Assembly (NCBI RefSeq): GCF_900299525.1
Contig: NZ_OMKA01000026.1
Coordinates: forward strand, 558,001 to 622,000
DNA: 64,000 nt
DNA from: Aquimarina sp. Aq78
Lineage (GTDB): Bacteria; Bacteroidota; Bacteroidia; Flavobacteriales; Flavobacteriaceae
Direction of reading: 5' to 3'
Made by a program: the position numbers and the translations under genes. The notes beneath the pieces are model-generated. The model had not been told where the DNA came from and did not search any database. It saw nothing but the letters and a program-made list of their open reading frames with translations. Below are positions 34,919 through 43,942 of this stretch, one piece after another; position 1 is the first letter of the stretch, and each line of letters opens with the position of its first letter.

Positions 34919-35821
34919 ATGTCTTCTCAATCCCGTTTGGATCGTGCTTATAAAAATGCCAAAGTAATTCCGTTTGATGATACTTCTAAGTTCATCTTTT
35001 TTAGTGATTGTCACCGGGGAGATAATAGTTTTGCAGATGAGTTTGCTAATAATCGTAATATTTATTTCCATGCTTTAAAACACTATTATACCGAAGGATT
35101 TACCTATTGTGAATTAGGTGATGGAGATGAACTTTGGGAGAATTTAAGTTTCGAAACCATATTTAGAGCACATAAAGATATATACGAGTTATTACAATTA
35201 TTTCACGCAGACTATATATTGAATTTGATTTGGGGTAATCATGATATGGTATATCGAGATCCCAAATACGTAAAAAAACATCTTAGTTCTTATTTTGATC
35301 AAAAAACAGATACAGATAAAGAAGTTCCTTTGTTTCCTGGTATAAAATATAATGAAGCTATTGTGTTGAAACATAAGAATACAGGGCAGGAAGTTTTCCT
35401 GATTCATGGTCATCAGGCAGATTTTATGAATTATATAGGCTGGAGAATAAATAGGTTTCTTGTACGGGTTTTATGGAAACCTCTTCAGGTAGTGGGGATA
35501 GCAGATCCAACCAGTCCTGCAAAAAACTACAAAGAAACTATACGAATAGAACGCAGAATCAAAAAATGGATAGCCAATAATGAGAACTTGTTAACTATTA
35601 TAGGTCATACTCATAGACCTCGATTTCCAGAAGCTGGAGAACTAGCTTTGTTTAATGACGGAAGTTGTGTACATCCCAGATCTATTACAGGAATAGAAAT
35701 TGAAAATGGTAGTATCACTTTGATGAAGTGGCAAATTTCGACTACCGAAGACGGGACATTAAAAATCATTAGAGTCCCTCTAGAAGGACCTCAAAAGCTT
35801 ACTGAGTTTATTACAGAATAG
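34919..35821 (+). CDS. Calcineurin-like metallophosphoesterase
   Basis: The 300-residue protein carries the dinuclear-metal motifs of the family in order: FFSDCHRGDN (Asp-x-His), YCELGDGDELWEN (GD), LIWGNHDMVY (GNHD), VFLIHGHQAD and IIGHTHRPRF (GHxH). LpxH-type UDP-diacylglucosamine hydrolases show related arrangements, but this protein is longer and lacks clear LpxH-specific segments, so the substrate stays open. There is no signal peptide. It is followed after 13 bases by the AraC regulator gene. Confidence 0.88.
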   Translation: MSSQSRLDRAYKNAKVIPFDDTSKFIFFSDCHRGDNSFADEFANNRNIYFHALKHYYTEGFTYCELGDGDELWENLSFETIFRAHKDIYELLQLFHADYILNLIWGNHDMVYRDPKYVKKHLSSYFDQKTDTDKEVPLFPGIKYNEAIVLKHKNTGQEVFLIHGHQADFMNYIGWRINRFLVRVLWKPLQVVGIADPTSPAKNYKETIRIERRIKKWIANNENLLTIIGHTHRPRFPEAGELALFNDGSCVHPRSITGIEIENGSITLMKWQISTTEDGTLKIIRVPLEGPQKLTEFITE

Positions 35822-35834
35822 ATGATCTTATTTG

Positions 35835-37013
35835 ATGGAAAGTATTCAATGCATAATTGATAAAATCCCGATACGTCATAATCCAGTATCATATTTTATG
35901 TTTTTAGGTGTGTTTTTAGGAATACTACTAAGTTTGGTAATTCTTTTTAGAACCTCAAAAAATACTGCTTTTAGAATATATGGGTGGTCTTTATTGCTGC
36001 AATCTATTATCGCAATTGATGTTTTTTTATGTTATACTGGGCTGTTAAAATATGTGCCACATGTAAACGACAGTACAGAGCCTTTAGTATTGCTTTTGGG
36101 GCCATCGATATATTTGTTTATTTATGCATTGCTCGAAAGAAACTCAATTACTTTTAAGAGGTATTGGATTCATGTTTTGCCATCTGTAGTATATTTTTTG
36201 TCTCAGATAACATATTATATACAACCCGTTTCTGTAAAGATTAATGCATATTTAGGAGCATATTTTTCAGAAATACAAAGAATCCCAGTTCCAGATGATA
36301 CCAATTATTCTTACCTATGGATAAAGGATGAATTTAGATGGCTCGTCTTATCCAGTTTTATCATTTATATTATACTATCTATACGACTTATAGTAAGGCA
36401 TTTTTATGCTAGTAAAACTAAAAATGCAAATAGTATAAAAGTTAATAAATATGATTTTTCTAGAAATACGATTATTGGATTTCTGGCAACATTTATCCTT
36501 GTGTTTTTAGTATTTCTAAATTTTGAAGATGATGCAGGTGATCATTATATTTTTATCTTTCTTACAGCTCTTATTCTAATCACAACTTTTGTTCTACTCT
36601 CAGAATCACGATTCTTTGAAAATTCATGGATAGCTGACAAGTATGAAACTTCAAAAATTAAAAATGATCAAAATTCTATAAAAGAAATAAAAGCTTTTAT
36701 AGAAGACGAAACATACTATTTATTGCCTTCGGCTTCATTAAAAGATTTGGCAAAAACCTTAGGATCTAATTCTAATTATATTTCTCAAATCATAAATGCA
36801 AATACCGGTTTGAATTTTAATGATTTCATAAATCAATATCGAATTGAAGAATCAAAAAAAAGATTACTGGATAAAAATTATAGTCATCTCACTATTGAGG
36901 CTATAGGTAATTCTGTTGGTTTTAAATCAAAAGCTACATTTTATAACGCTTTTAAAAAACATGTAGAAATGTCCCCAAAAGCATTTATGAAATTTCAAAA
37001 ACCTGTTTCTTAG
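35835..37013 (+). CDS. Membrane-anchored AraC-family regulator
   Basis: The protein has 392 residues from the ATG at 35835. The N-terminal half (about 20-255) contains roughly seven membrane helices; the C-terminal part (about 285-392) is an AraC-type double helix-turn-helix with ASLKDLAKTLGSNSNYISQI and LTIEAIGNSVGFKSKATFYN and a closing HVEMSPKAFMKF. Such 7TM-AraC proteins are common in Bacteroidota and are thought to sense envelope or external signals. The acyltransferase gene immediately downstream is a likely target or partner. Confidence 0.92.
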   Translation: MESIQCIIDKIPIRHNPVSYFMFLGVFLGILLSLVILFRTSKNTAFRIYGWSLLLQSIIAIDVFLCYTGLLKYVPHVNDSTEPLVLLLGPSIYLFIYALLERNSITFKRYWIHVLPSVVYFLSQITYYIQPVSVKINAYLGAYFSEIQRIPVPDDTNYSYLWIKDEFRWLVLSSFIIYIILSIRLIVRHFYASKTKNANSIKVNKYDFSRNTIIGFLATFILVFLVFLNFEDDAGDHYIFIFLTALILITTFVLLSESRFFENSWIADKYETSKIKNDQNSIKEIKAFIEDETYYLLPSASLKDLAKTLGSNSNYISQIINANTGLNFNDFINQYRIEESKKRLLDKNYSHLTIEAIGNSVGFKSKATFYNAFKKHVEMSPKAFMKFQKPVS

Positions 37014-37137
37014 GATCAAACACCGGTCAAAAAATGTCTAAAATTATAATTCTAGACGTAATACTATTTTTTTGGTAGCTGATTATAGGCAAAATACTTC
37101 ACTTTTGACGAAACAAATTTTTAATAGTATACGTATT

Positions 37138-38265
37138 ATGGAGAAACAAATTCGTCGATATGATCTCGACTGGTTACGGGTTATTGTATTTGGATTATTG
37201 ATTTTTTATCATGTAGGAATGTTTTTTGTGCCTTGGGGATTTCATATTAAAAACAACATAATTTATGATTGGCTTCGTTGGCCTATGCTCTTTTTAAATC
37301 AATGGCGTTTGCCTATTTTATTTGTGATATCAGGTATGGGTACCTACTATGCACTTTCTTCCAGAAATTTATGGCAATTTAATCTGGAACGTATTAAAAG
37401 ATTGGCAATTCCATTACTCTTTGGGATGTTATTTATTGTCCCTCCACAGGTATATTTTGAACGTATGTCAAACCATCAATTCTCTGGTTCGCTAATAGAA
37501 TATTTTACTACCATAGCATATGCCGGGATATATCCGGAAGGTAATTTTAGTTGGCATCATCTCTGGTTCTTGCCCTATCTTTTGATATTTTCTATAGTGC
37601 TTTCACCAGTATTTATCTGGATTAAAAAAAATCCAACAAAACTAGTTATCTGGGTCAAAGGAAAAGTGCAAAAAAAGTATGGGTTATATCTTTTTATTAT
37701 ACCATTATATTTAACTGAGGCATTTTTAGAACCTTTTTTTCCTGTCACTCATGCATTAATCGATGATTGGTTCAATTTTATAAATTGTCTCATTTTATTT
37801 TTCTTTGGATTTGTTCTCATCGCATCTGGAAAAGAATTCTGGAATAGTATAGATCGAATAAAATCTAAAGCACTAACCATAGGGGTTATTACATTTAGTA
37901 CACAAATATGGATATGGTTGCAATTAGAAGATAGCACATTTGTACATTTCTCTGAAGCGTTAGTTAAAGTAATTAGTTTGTGGTCCTGGATTTTGGTACT
38001 ATTTGGGTATGGAGCAAAATTCTTAAATAAGAAGAGTAAAAAATTAGCATATTGTAACCGAGCAGTGTATCCCTTTTATATTTTACATCAAACGATTATG
38101 ATTGCAATAGGGTATTATGTAATGAATCTGGATTGGGGATTTTTATCTAAGTTCTCAGTATTAATTTTTGGTACATTTTTAGGCAGTTGGATGATCTATC
38201 ATTTAATCATTTTAAGAATACCTGTTTTACACCCATTTTTTGGACTAAAAAAACCCTATGCTTAA
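37138..38265 (+). CDS. Acyltransferase 3 family membrane protein
   Basis: The protein has 375 residues from the ATG at 37138; an upstream GTG/TTG extension to 37072 lacks conserved sequence. About ten membrane helices and the start RRYDLDWLRVIVFGLLIFYH followed by VGMFF, with the conserved WHHLWFLPYLL, fit the acyltransferase-3 (OpgC/OafA-like) family, which transfers acyl groups to cell-surface glycans or lipids. The Arg of LDWLR and the His of WHHLWF are family positions. The last codons lie inside a terminator stem. It follows the AraC regulator by 124 bases. Confidence 0.9.
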   Translation: MEKQIRRYDLDWLRVIVFGLLIFYHVGMFFVPWGFHIKNNIIYDWLRWPMLFLNQWRLPILFVISGMGTYYALSSRNLWQFNLERIKRLAIPLLFGMLFIVPPQVYFERMSNHQFSGSLIEYFTTIAYAGIYPEGNFSWHHLWFLPYLLIFSIVLSPVFIWIKKNPTKLVIWVKGKVQKKYGLYLFIIPLYLTEAFLEPFFPVTHALIDDWFNFINCLILFFFGFVLIASGKEFWNSIDRIKSKALTIGVITFSTQIWIWLQLEDSTFVHFSEALVKVISLWSWILVLFGYGAKFLNKKSKKLAYCNRAVYPFYILHQTIMIAIGYYVMNLDWGFLSKFSVLIFGTFLGSWMIYHLIILRIPVLHPFFGLKKPYA

Positions 38266-38294
38266 GGGATTTACTCCTTAAGCATAGGGTTTTT
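38249..38294. terminator. Terminator overlapping the acyltransferase 3' end
   Basis: A 19-bp perfect stem: 38249-38267 pairs with 38276-38294 around the loop GATTTACT, with A and T runs outside. The left arm includes the last five codons and the stop of the acyltransferase gene. It also serves the convergent nifU-like gene. Confidence 0.88.
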
Positions 38295-38313
38295 GTATTA
38301 TTAAGTAATATAC

Positions 38314-38553
38314 TTATTCTATATTAAGTACAGCTTCAATCTGAGGAGCATATTTTTTAATGGTCATTTCTACTCCAGATTTAAGGGTCATTTGATTTAC
38401 ACTACACCCTACACATGCACCTTCTAACTGAACTTTAACGATCTTTCCATCTTCAATAGAAATTAAAGAAATGTTTCCTCCATCACTTTCCAAAAAAGGT
38501 CTTATTTCATCTAAGGCCTTTTCTACATTAATTTTTAATTCTTCAGAAGTCAT
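38314..38553 (-). CDS. NifU C-terminal domain iron-sulfur scaffold
   Basis: The 79-residue protein is a stand-alone NifU C-terminal (Nfu-type) domain. It has the FLESDGGNISLISIEDG core and the cluster-binding CxxC in LEGACVGCSVNQMTLKSGVE (Cys47, Cys50). Such proteins assemble and hand over [4Fe-4S] clusters. It lies three bases downstream of the Mrp ATPase gene, another iron-sulfur carrier, so they form one unit. Confidence 0.95.
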   Translation of the reverse strand: MTSEELKINVEKALDEIRPFLESDGGNISLISIEDGKIVKVQLEGACVGCSVNQMTLKSGVEMTIKKYAPQIEAVLNIE

Positions 38554-38556
38554 TTT

Positions 38557-39696
38557 CTATTTTTTTACAGCAGAACAGCCTGCCATTGTTGTTATTTTAA
38601 TTGCTTCGGTAGGAGGCAGATTATCGTTTCTGTTCACTACTTCCTGAACCACATTCTTTGTCAATTCCTCAAAAGCTTTTTCTGTTGGTGTTGCTGTTTG
38701 TAATGCAGCAGGTCTACCAGCATCTCCAGCTTCACGTATACTTTGCACTAATGGAATCTCTCCCAAAAATGGAACATCAAGATCCTCTGCAAGGTATTTA
38801 GCTCCTTCTTTACCAAAGATATAATATTTATTGTTAGGAAGCTCCTCTGGTGTAAAATATGCCATATTTTCTATAATCCCCAAGACAGGTACATTAATAC
38901 TGTCTTGCTGAAACATAGCTACCCCTTTTCTGGCATCTGCTAATGCTACATTTTGTGGGGTACTAACCACCACAGCTCCGGTTATTGGTAGAGATTGCAT
39001 AATAGAAAGGTGTATATCTCCTGTACCTGGTGGTAAATCGATTAACATGAAATCAAGCTCACCCCATGCCGCATCAAAAATCATTTGATTTAGTGCTTTT
39101 GCCGCCATTGGTCCTCTCCAGACCACTGCCTGATTTGGTTGTGTAAAAAACCCAATAGATAAGATCTTAACGCCATAATTTTCTATAGGTTTCATTTTAG
39201 ATTTTCCATCCTCTTTTACAGAAAGAGGTCGTTCTCGTTCTACATCAAACATTATAGGAACAGAAGGGCCATAAATGTCTGCATCCAATACCCCAACTTT
39301 AAATCCCATTTTAGCCAAAGTTACTGCAATATTAGAGGTTACAGTAGATTTACCTACACCTCCTTTACCAGAAGCTACCGCAATAATATTAGTAATTCCT
39401 GGGATAGATTTTCCTTTAATCTCGTTGTTTTGAGGTTGAGCTGCGGGAGCTTCAACTTTAAGATTAACTTTTACTTTTGCTTTTTCATATACTTTCTCAT
39501 GAATAACTTTCATTACATCTACTTCGGCACGTTTACGAATATGTAATGCCGGAGTGGTCAAGACTAAATCTACAATGACCTCATCACCAAAAGTAATTAC
39601 ATTTTTTACAGCACCACTTTCTACCATATTCTTGCCTTCTCCAGCAACGGTGATAGTTTCTAATGCTTTTAAAATATCCGATTTCTCTAACTTCAT
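38557..39696 (-). CDS. mrp: Mrp/ApbC-type Fe-S cluster carrier ATPase
   Basis: The protein has 379 residues from the ATG at 39696; an upstream in-frame start at 39753 lacks conserved sequence. An N-terminal MIP18-like DUF59 domain (about 1-85) precedes a ParA/MinD-type P-loop ATPase with IIAVASGKGGVGKSTVTSNI (deviant Walker A at 110-118), VLDADIYGPSVPIMF and LPPGTGDIHLS. The C-terminus shows one Cys (MAGCSAVKK). Mrp proteins bind and transfer Fe-S clusters; the adjacent NifU domain fits this. Confidence 0.95.
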   Translation of the reverse strand: MKLEKSDILKALETITVAGEGKNMVESGAVKNVITFGDEVIVDLVLTTPALHIRKRAEVDVMKVIHEKVYEKAKVKVNLKVEAPAAQPQNNEIKGKSIPGITNIIAVASGKGGVGKSTVTSNIAVTLAKMGFKVGVLDADIYGPSVPIMFDVERERPLSVKEDGKSKMKPIENYGVKILSIGFFTQPNQAVVWRGPMAAKALNQMIFDAAWGELDFMLIDLPPGTGDIHLSIMQSLPITGAVVVSTPQNVALADARKGVAMFQQDSINVPVLGIIENMAYFTPEELPNNKYYIFGKEGAKYLAEDLDVPFLGEIPLVQSIREAGDAGRPAALQTATPTEKAFEELTKNVVQEVVNRNDNLPPTEAIKITTMAGCSAVKK

Positions 39697-39870
39697 GAGT
39701 ATTATTTCTTTTTCTAAACTAATTTTATCAATTAGGATTGATCCTAAACGCAAAGATAGGTTGAAAAGTTAAGATTATAAAGCCTATAAATTGAAATGAT
39801 TTATAGCTGCATCGCTATTGATTATATCTTAATTTTTGAAAAATTTATAAATACTAGGATATAGGAAGAA

Positions 39871-40233
39871 TTATAACTCTTTCATAGGATCCCAGAACAA
39901 TTTTTCGAAATTGATGATTTGATTATCGATCACTTCAACACCTTCATTTTCTAGCAACTGCTGCATTAGATTTGTGCCTTGAAAGTGGTGTTTTCCGCTA
40001 AGAATTCCTTTTCTATTTACAACACGGTGGGCAGGGATATCTTCACGATCTCCACAGGCATTCATAGCCCAGCCTACCATTCGAGCACTACGTGCGGCAC
40101 CCAAACATTTTGCGATAGCTCCATAAGAAGTAACTCTGCCATATGGAATAAGTTTGGCGACTTCATATACTCTTTCAAAAAAATTTGTGCCAGACTCTGA
40201 TCCGGTATCTATATCATTTTTCTTTACTCCCAT
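39871..40233 (-). CDS. Alkyltransferase-like (ATL) MGMT-family protein
   Basis: The 120-residue protein matches the DNA-binding domain of O6-alkylguanine alkyltransferases: IPYGRVTSYGAIAKCLGAAR and ARMVGWAMNACGDREDIPAHRVVNRKG. The active-site PCHR is PAHR here (Ala68 in place of Cys), so it cannot accept alkyl groups. Such ATL proteins bind alkylated guanine and flag it for nucleotide excision repair. The winged-helix and Asn-hinge positions are retained. Its start overlaps the end of the LysE gene by 10 bases. Confidence 0.9.
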   Translation of the reverse strand: MGVKKNDIDTGSESGTNFFERVYEVAKLIPYGRVTSYGAIAKCLGAARSARMVGWAMNACGDREDIPAHRVVNRKGILSGKHHFQGTNLMQQLLENEGVEVIDNQIINFEKLFWDPMKEL

Positions 40234-40853
40234 GTGTATATAATTCTTGCTAAGGTTATAACTACTAGAATCAACATTAATATCCCCATAAAGTAATTAG
40301 AGTATTTGGCAATAGATGCAGTTTTCTTTTCGATTTTAAGGAAAGAAAACACATAAAAATAGAGCGTTACAAAGGTTCCTGCTCCTGCTGCTATGATAAA
40401 AGCAGTAATTCGCAAGGTGTCATATTCTATTTTTCCGCTAACACTCATTCCTGCAGCAATAGCACAGAAATAGGGTATGGGTAATACATTAATTGCAGAC
40501 ATCATAACACCTTTAAAAAAGCTTCTGGTGTCATTATTTCTATAGACCTTTATTTTTGTACTTTTTTGCTTTGCTTTTGCAAAAAAATAGATGGCCATGA
40601 AAAAAAAGATCACTGCTCCTGTACGAAGTAATATATTTCTAACATATGGATTGAAGAAAATATACTTGGCTAGAAGAATTGCTATCAGTGCCTGAAATAT
40701 CACAACTATTGATGCACCAACTGCAACTAAGATTCCGTTATTTTTACCTCTTTCAAGGCAGGTTCTGGCAACGGTCATATTTACCAATCCAGGTGGAATC
40801 ACTCCAACCAGTGATGCAAAAAATGTGACTAAAAATAACTTGGTAGTTTCCAA
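40224..40853 (-). CDS. LysE-family translocator
   Basis: The 209-residue inner-membrane protein has about six helices and the LysE/RhtB start TTKLFLVTFFASLVGVIPPGLVNM (given in part as ASLVGVIPPGLVNMTV). Members export amino acids such as lysine, arginine or homoserine derivatives. The substrate cannot be told from sequence. It lies 14 bases downstream of trmB and overlaps the ATL gene, so all three share a transcript. Confidence 0.88.
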   Translation of the reverse strand: METTKLFLVTFFASLVGVIPPGLVNMTVARTCLERGKNNGILVAVGASIVVIFQALIAILLAKYIFFNPYVRNILLRTGAVIFFFMAIYFFAKAKQKSTKIKVYRNNDTRSFFKGVMMSAINVLPIPYFCAIAAGMSVSGKIEYDTLRITAFIIAAGAGTFVTLYFYVFSFLKIEKKTASIAKYSNYFMGILMLILVVITLARIIYTWE

Positions 40854-40867
40854 AATTACTGAGGTAA

Positions 40868-41542
40868 TTACGTGATCCTAAACTGGATGTAAGTTATAGG
40901 TTTATTTTGTTCTAAATATTGTTTTTCATAAAAAGTTTGAATAGAAGTTACAACCTCTGGAGACCCTTCATTATGATAAACATTATGGTTAGAATAGAGT
41001 ACTTCATGTCCTTCACCATGCAATAATCCTAATGTGTATCCATGCATAAATTCACTATCTGTTTTAAGATGTACAATACCATCTGGTTTTAGGACTTTTT
41101 TATAACGTTGTAAAAAATCATGATTGGTTAATCGATGTTTTGTACGTTTATATTTGATTTGCGGATCAGGGAAGGTAATCCATATTTCATCAATTTCTTC
41201 TTCTTCAAAAATATGATCGATTAATTCTATTTGAGTTCTTATAAATCCCACATTACGAATCTCATCTTCGATTGCAGTTTTTGCTCCTCGCCAAAAACGA
41301 GCTCCTTTGATATCGATACCAATAAAATTCTTATCGGGATATTGTTCTGCTAATCCTACAGTATATTCTCCTTTACCACAACCTAATTCGAGAACAATTG
41401 GTTTTTGGTTTTTGAAGAATTTATCATTCCATTTTCCTTTATATCCCAAAGTATTATTAAGCACATCCTCTCGAGTAGGTTCTACTACATTATGAAAGGT
41501 TTTGTTTTCGTTAAATCGTTTTAATTTATTCTTGCTTCCCAC
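40868..41542 (-). CDS. trmB: tRNA (guanine-N7-)-methyltransferase
   Basis: TrmB methylates G46 in the variable loop of tRNAs using S-adenosylmethionine. The 224-residue protein has the SAM motif PIVLELGCGKGEYTVGLAEQ, NFIGIDIKGARFWRGAKTA, and the TrmB signature IWITFPDPQIKYKRTKHRLT, with VHLKTDSEFMHGYTLGLL. Its length fits the family. It heads a three-gene operon with LysE and the ATL. Confidence 0.96.
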   Translation of the reverse strand: MGSKNKLKRFNENKTFHNVVEPTREDVLNNTLGYKGKWNDKFFKNQKPIVLELGCGKGEYTVGLAEQYPDKNFIGIDIKGARFWRGAKTAIEDEIRNVGFIRTQIELIDHIFEEEEIDEIWITFPDPQIKYKRTKHRLTNHDFLQRYKKVLKPDGIVHLKTDSEFMHGYTLGLLHGEGHEVLYSNHNVYHNEGSPEVVTSIQTFYEKQYLEQNKPITYIQFRIT

Positions 41543-41869
41543 TTGATCCTCTTAATTTCTTTATTTACTTGTCTTTTAAATTCGATTTGTGTTACACTAA
41601 CTCTTCTCGATACTATCCTTTTTTTATGATTGACGTGGTTTTTTACGTCGAATACCAGGAGTATATCTCATTTTGCTATGAGATATACTTGTTTTTCCTA
41701 CCCTTCAGCTTCAATTAAATAATCAATACACTCTTGTTTTTGAATATGAAATTTCACTAAAGATAATTTTTTGGTAAAATTAAGGAAATATATGCATAAG
41801 AAAATAGGATTACTTTTATTATTAAGAATCAAATTGATAGTTACTATAACAACTTAAATACTAGAACGT
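41543..41869. other. Divergent intergenic region trmB / glycosyltransferase
   Basis: 327 bases without a convincing gene. It contains a hairpin at 41660-41689 (separate entry) and a smaller GACGT/ACGTC inverted repeat just before it. A 28-codon frame at 41625 has no family character. Confidence 0.5.
41660..41689 (+). terminator. Hairpin with T tract and no upstream gene
   Basis: AGTATATCTCAT (41660-41671) pairs with ATGAGATATACT (41678-41689) around TTTGCT and is followed by TGTTTTTCC. This is terminator-like on the plus strand, yet no plus-strand gene precedes it. Confidence 0.5.
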
Positions 41870-42925
41870 TTGAAGAAAAAAGTACTTGTTGCTCCTCTTA
41901 ATTGGGGGCTAGGTCATGCAACCCGATGTATTCCTATTATTAATGCATTATTAGCAGAAGGTCTGGAGCCTGTTATTGCTTCTGATGGAGTTGCCTTATC
42001 GTTATTAAAAAAGGAGTTTCCTTTGTTACTTACCAAAGAACTCCCTTCCTATAATATCGAGTATTCTAAAAAAGGAAGTAACTTCAAATTAAAGATGTTG
42101 TTAAATAGTCCTAAAATTGCTCATGCAATTAATGCTGAAAAAAAAGCAATAAAAAGAATCATTGAAGAGGAAAAATTTTGTGGCATTATCTCTGATAATA
42201 GAATGGGAGTACGACATAAGAGTATTCCTTCGGTATTTATTACGCATCAACTTACTGTATTAAGCGGAAAAACTACTTCTATAAGTACTAAGTTACATAA
42301 CAAGTATATTAAAAAATTTGATGTGTGTTGGGTTCCTGATATGGCAGACGATCCTAATCTTAGTGGTGAATTAGGCCATCCCAGAAAAAACAATATTCCT
42401 GTGACTTATCTTGGGCCATTAAGTAGATTTGAATATCATGTTGTACCTAAAAAATATGATATTATGGTATTGCTTTCTGGACCAGAGCCACAACGTACAT
42501 TACTAGAGCAAAAACTATTTCACGAATTCGAACAAAGTGATAAGAGGATTGTATTTGTACGTGGACGTATTGAGGAAACCCAGCAGACGTTTGTGAAAAA
42601 TAATATCACTATTCATAATTATCTAACGGGAAAAGATCTGGAAGATACTATTAATAGTAGTAATTTGATTATTTCGAGATCTGGATATACAACAGTAATG
42701 GATCTTGCAAAACTGAAGAAAAAAGCTTTTTTTATCCCAACTCCCGGGCAGTTTGAACAAGAATATTTGGCTGAGCGTTTAACTATTAATAAATTAGTTC
42801 CTAGTTGTAATCAGAACGAATTTACATTAACAAAACTAAGAGATTTAAATGCGTATAGGGGGTTAAGTAGTTTTAGTACTGATATTGACTATAGGGAACT
42901 TTTTCACTTTTTCCAAAGTAAATGA
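41870..42925 (+). CDS. Glycosyltransferase (MJ1255/TIGR00661-like), TTG start
   Basis: The 351-residue protein resembles UDP-glycosyltransferases of the MurG-like GT-B fold grouped with MJ1255. The start VLVAPLNWGLGHATRCIPII is the glycine-rich N-domain loop. The C-domain has MVLLSGPEPQRTLLEQKL and the donor-site region NLIISRSGYTTVMDLAKLKKKA with IPTPGQFEQEYLAERL. Translation must begin at the TTG at 41870, because no ATG lies upstream in frame before the conserved core. Its 3' end overlaps the histidine kinase gene by 63 bases on the other strand. Confidence 0.85.
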   Translation: MKKKVLVAPLNWGLGHATRCIPIINALLAEGLEPVIASDGVALSLLKKEFPLLLTKELPSYNIEYSKKGSNFKLKMLLNSPKIAHAINAEKKAIKRIIEEEKFCGIISDNRMGVRHKSIPSVFITHQLTVLSGKTTSISTKLHNKYIKKFDVCWVPDMADDPNLSGELGHPRKNNIPVTYLGPLSRFEYHVVPKKYDIMVLLSGPEPQRTLLEQKLFHEFEQSDKRIVFVRGRIEETQQTFVKNNITIHNYLTGKDLEDTINSSNLIISRSGYTTVMDLAKLKKKAFFIPTPGQFEQEYLAERLTINKLVPSCNQNEFTLTKLRDLNAYRGLSSFSTDIDYRELFHFFQSK

Positions 42926-43942
42926 AAATTCACTTCCAACTCGATAATCACTTTCTACATAAATACGCTCATGATGTGCCTCGATAATATGCTTTACAAT
43001 AGCTAGTCCAAGACCAGATCCACCTTCTTTACGCGATCCACTTTTGTCTACACGATAAAAACGCTCGAATAATCTAGGAATATGGGCTTGCGCAATCCCT
43101 TCACCATTATCAGTGATTCTAATAATGGTTTTATTACGGATCAAATCTTCGATGCTTACTTCTGTAGTACCGTCTTCTTTTCCGTATTTTATTGAATTTA
43201 CAATCAAATTAGAGAGTACTTGTTGTATACGTTCTTTATCCGCATGCACAAGTATAGGTTCTTCATAGTTCATGTCAAAAGTAAGGGCGATGTTCTTTTT
43301 TGACGCTTTCATCTCATATAAATCAAATACGCTTTGTACTAATTCTACAATATCAAAGTTGGTATAGTTGAGATTGAGATCACCAGTTTCTAACTTGGTA
43401 ATCATGTCCAGATCATTTACAATGTAGATTAAACGTTCGACTCCTTTATTAGCTCGATTTAAGTATTTGTCAAGAATCTCGGGATCATTCATTGCGCCAT
43501 CAAGAAGGGTAAGAACATATCCCTGAACAGTAAACAAAGGTGTTTTTAATTCATGAGAAACGTTACCCATAAATTCTTTACGATATGCTTCTCTGATTTT
43601 TAAAGTTTCGATCTCTGTTTTTCTTTGTTGAGCAAACTTCTCAACTTCTTTGATAAGAGTTCTCATGTCTGTTGTAACAGGACCATCTCCAATAGAGTCT
43701 ACCTCTAACATCTCTATATCATCATAGATTTTACGTACCCTACGATAAATAAATTTCTCTACTCTGTACTGTATGATTATAAAGCAAATCATATAACAGA
43801 TTGCTATAAAACCTATTATAAAAAATGGGTTAAACAGGGATTGAGTATATAAAAAAACGCTCAATGCGAGCGTTATTAATATGGTTATATATAAAGACGA
43901 TAGGTATGCGAACCTGTACGACTTTTTAAAATTTTCTGCCAT
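42863..43942 (-). CDS. PhoR-like sensor histidine kinase
   Basis: This is a 359-residue membrane sensor. Two N-terminal helices (about 13-33 and 39-59) with almost no periplasmic loop are followed by a linker, the dimerisation H-box FMGNVSHELKTPLFTVQGYV (His130), the N-box NLIVNSIKYG, and nucleotide-binding G boxes (ITDNGEGIA and GGSGLGLAIVKHIIEAHHE). The lack of a periplasmic sensor domain matches PhoR, which senses phosphate through the transporter. The stop-start overlap with the response regulator gene shows coupling. Genes of phosphate uptake follow within 4 kb. Confidence 0.9.
   Translation of the reverse strand: MAENFKKSYRFAYLSSLYITILITLALSVFLYTQSLFNPFFIIGFIAICYMICFIIIQYRVEKFIYRRVRKIYDDIEMLEVDSIGDGPVTTDMRTLIKEVEKFAQQRKTEIETLKIREAYRKEFMGNVSHELKTPLFTVQGYVLTLLDGAMNDPEILDKYLNRANKGVERLIYIVNDLDMITKLETGDLNLNYTNFDIVELVQSVFDLYEMKASKKNIALTFDMNYEEPILVHADKERIQQVLSNLIVNSIKYGKEDGTTEVSIEDLIRNKTIIRITDNGEGIAQAHIPRLFERFYRVDKSGSRKEGGSGLGLAIVKHIIEAHHERIYVESDYRVGSEFSFTLEKVKKFPIVNISTKTT

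Noticed and set aside
41625..41711. 28-codon frame in the trmB/glycosyltransferase gap
   Set aside because: It is crossed by the hairpin at 41660-41689 and has no recognisable product.
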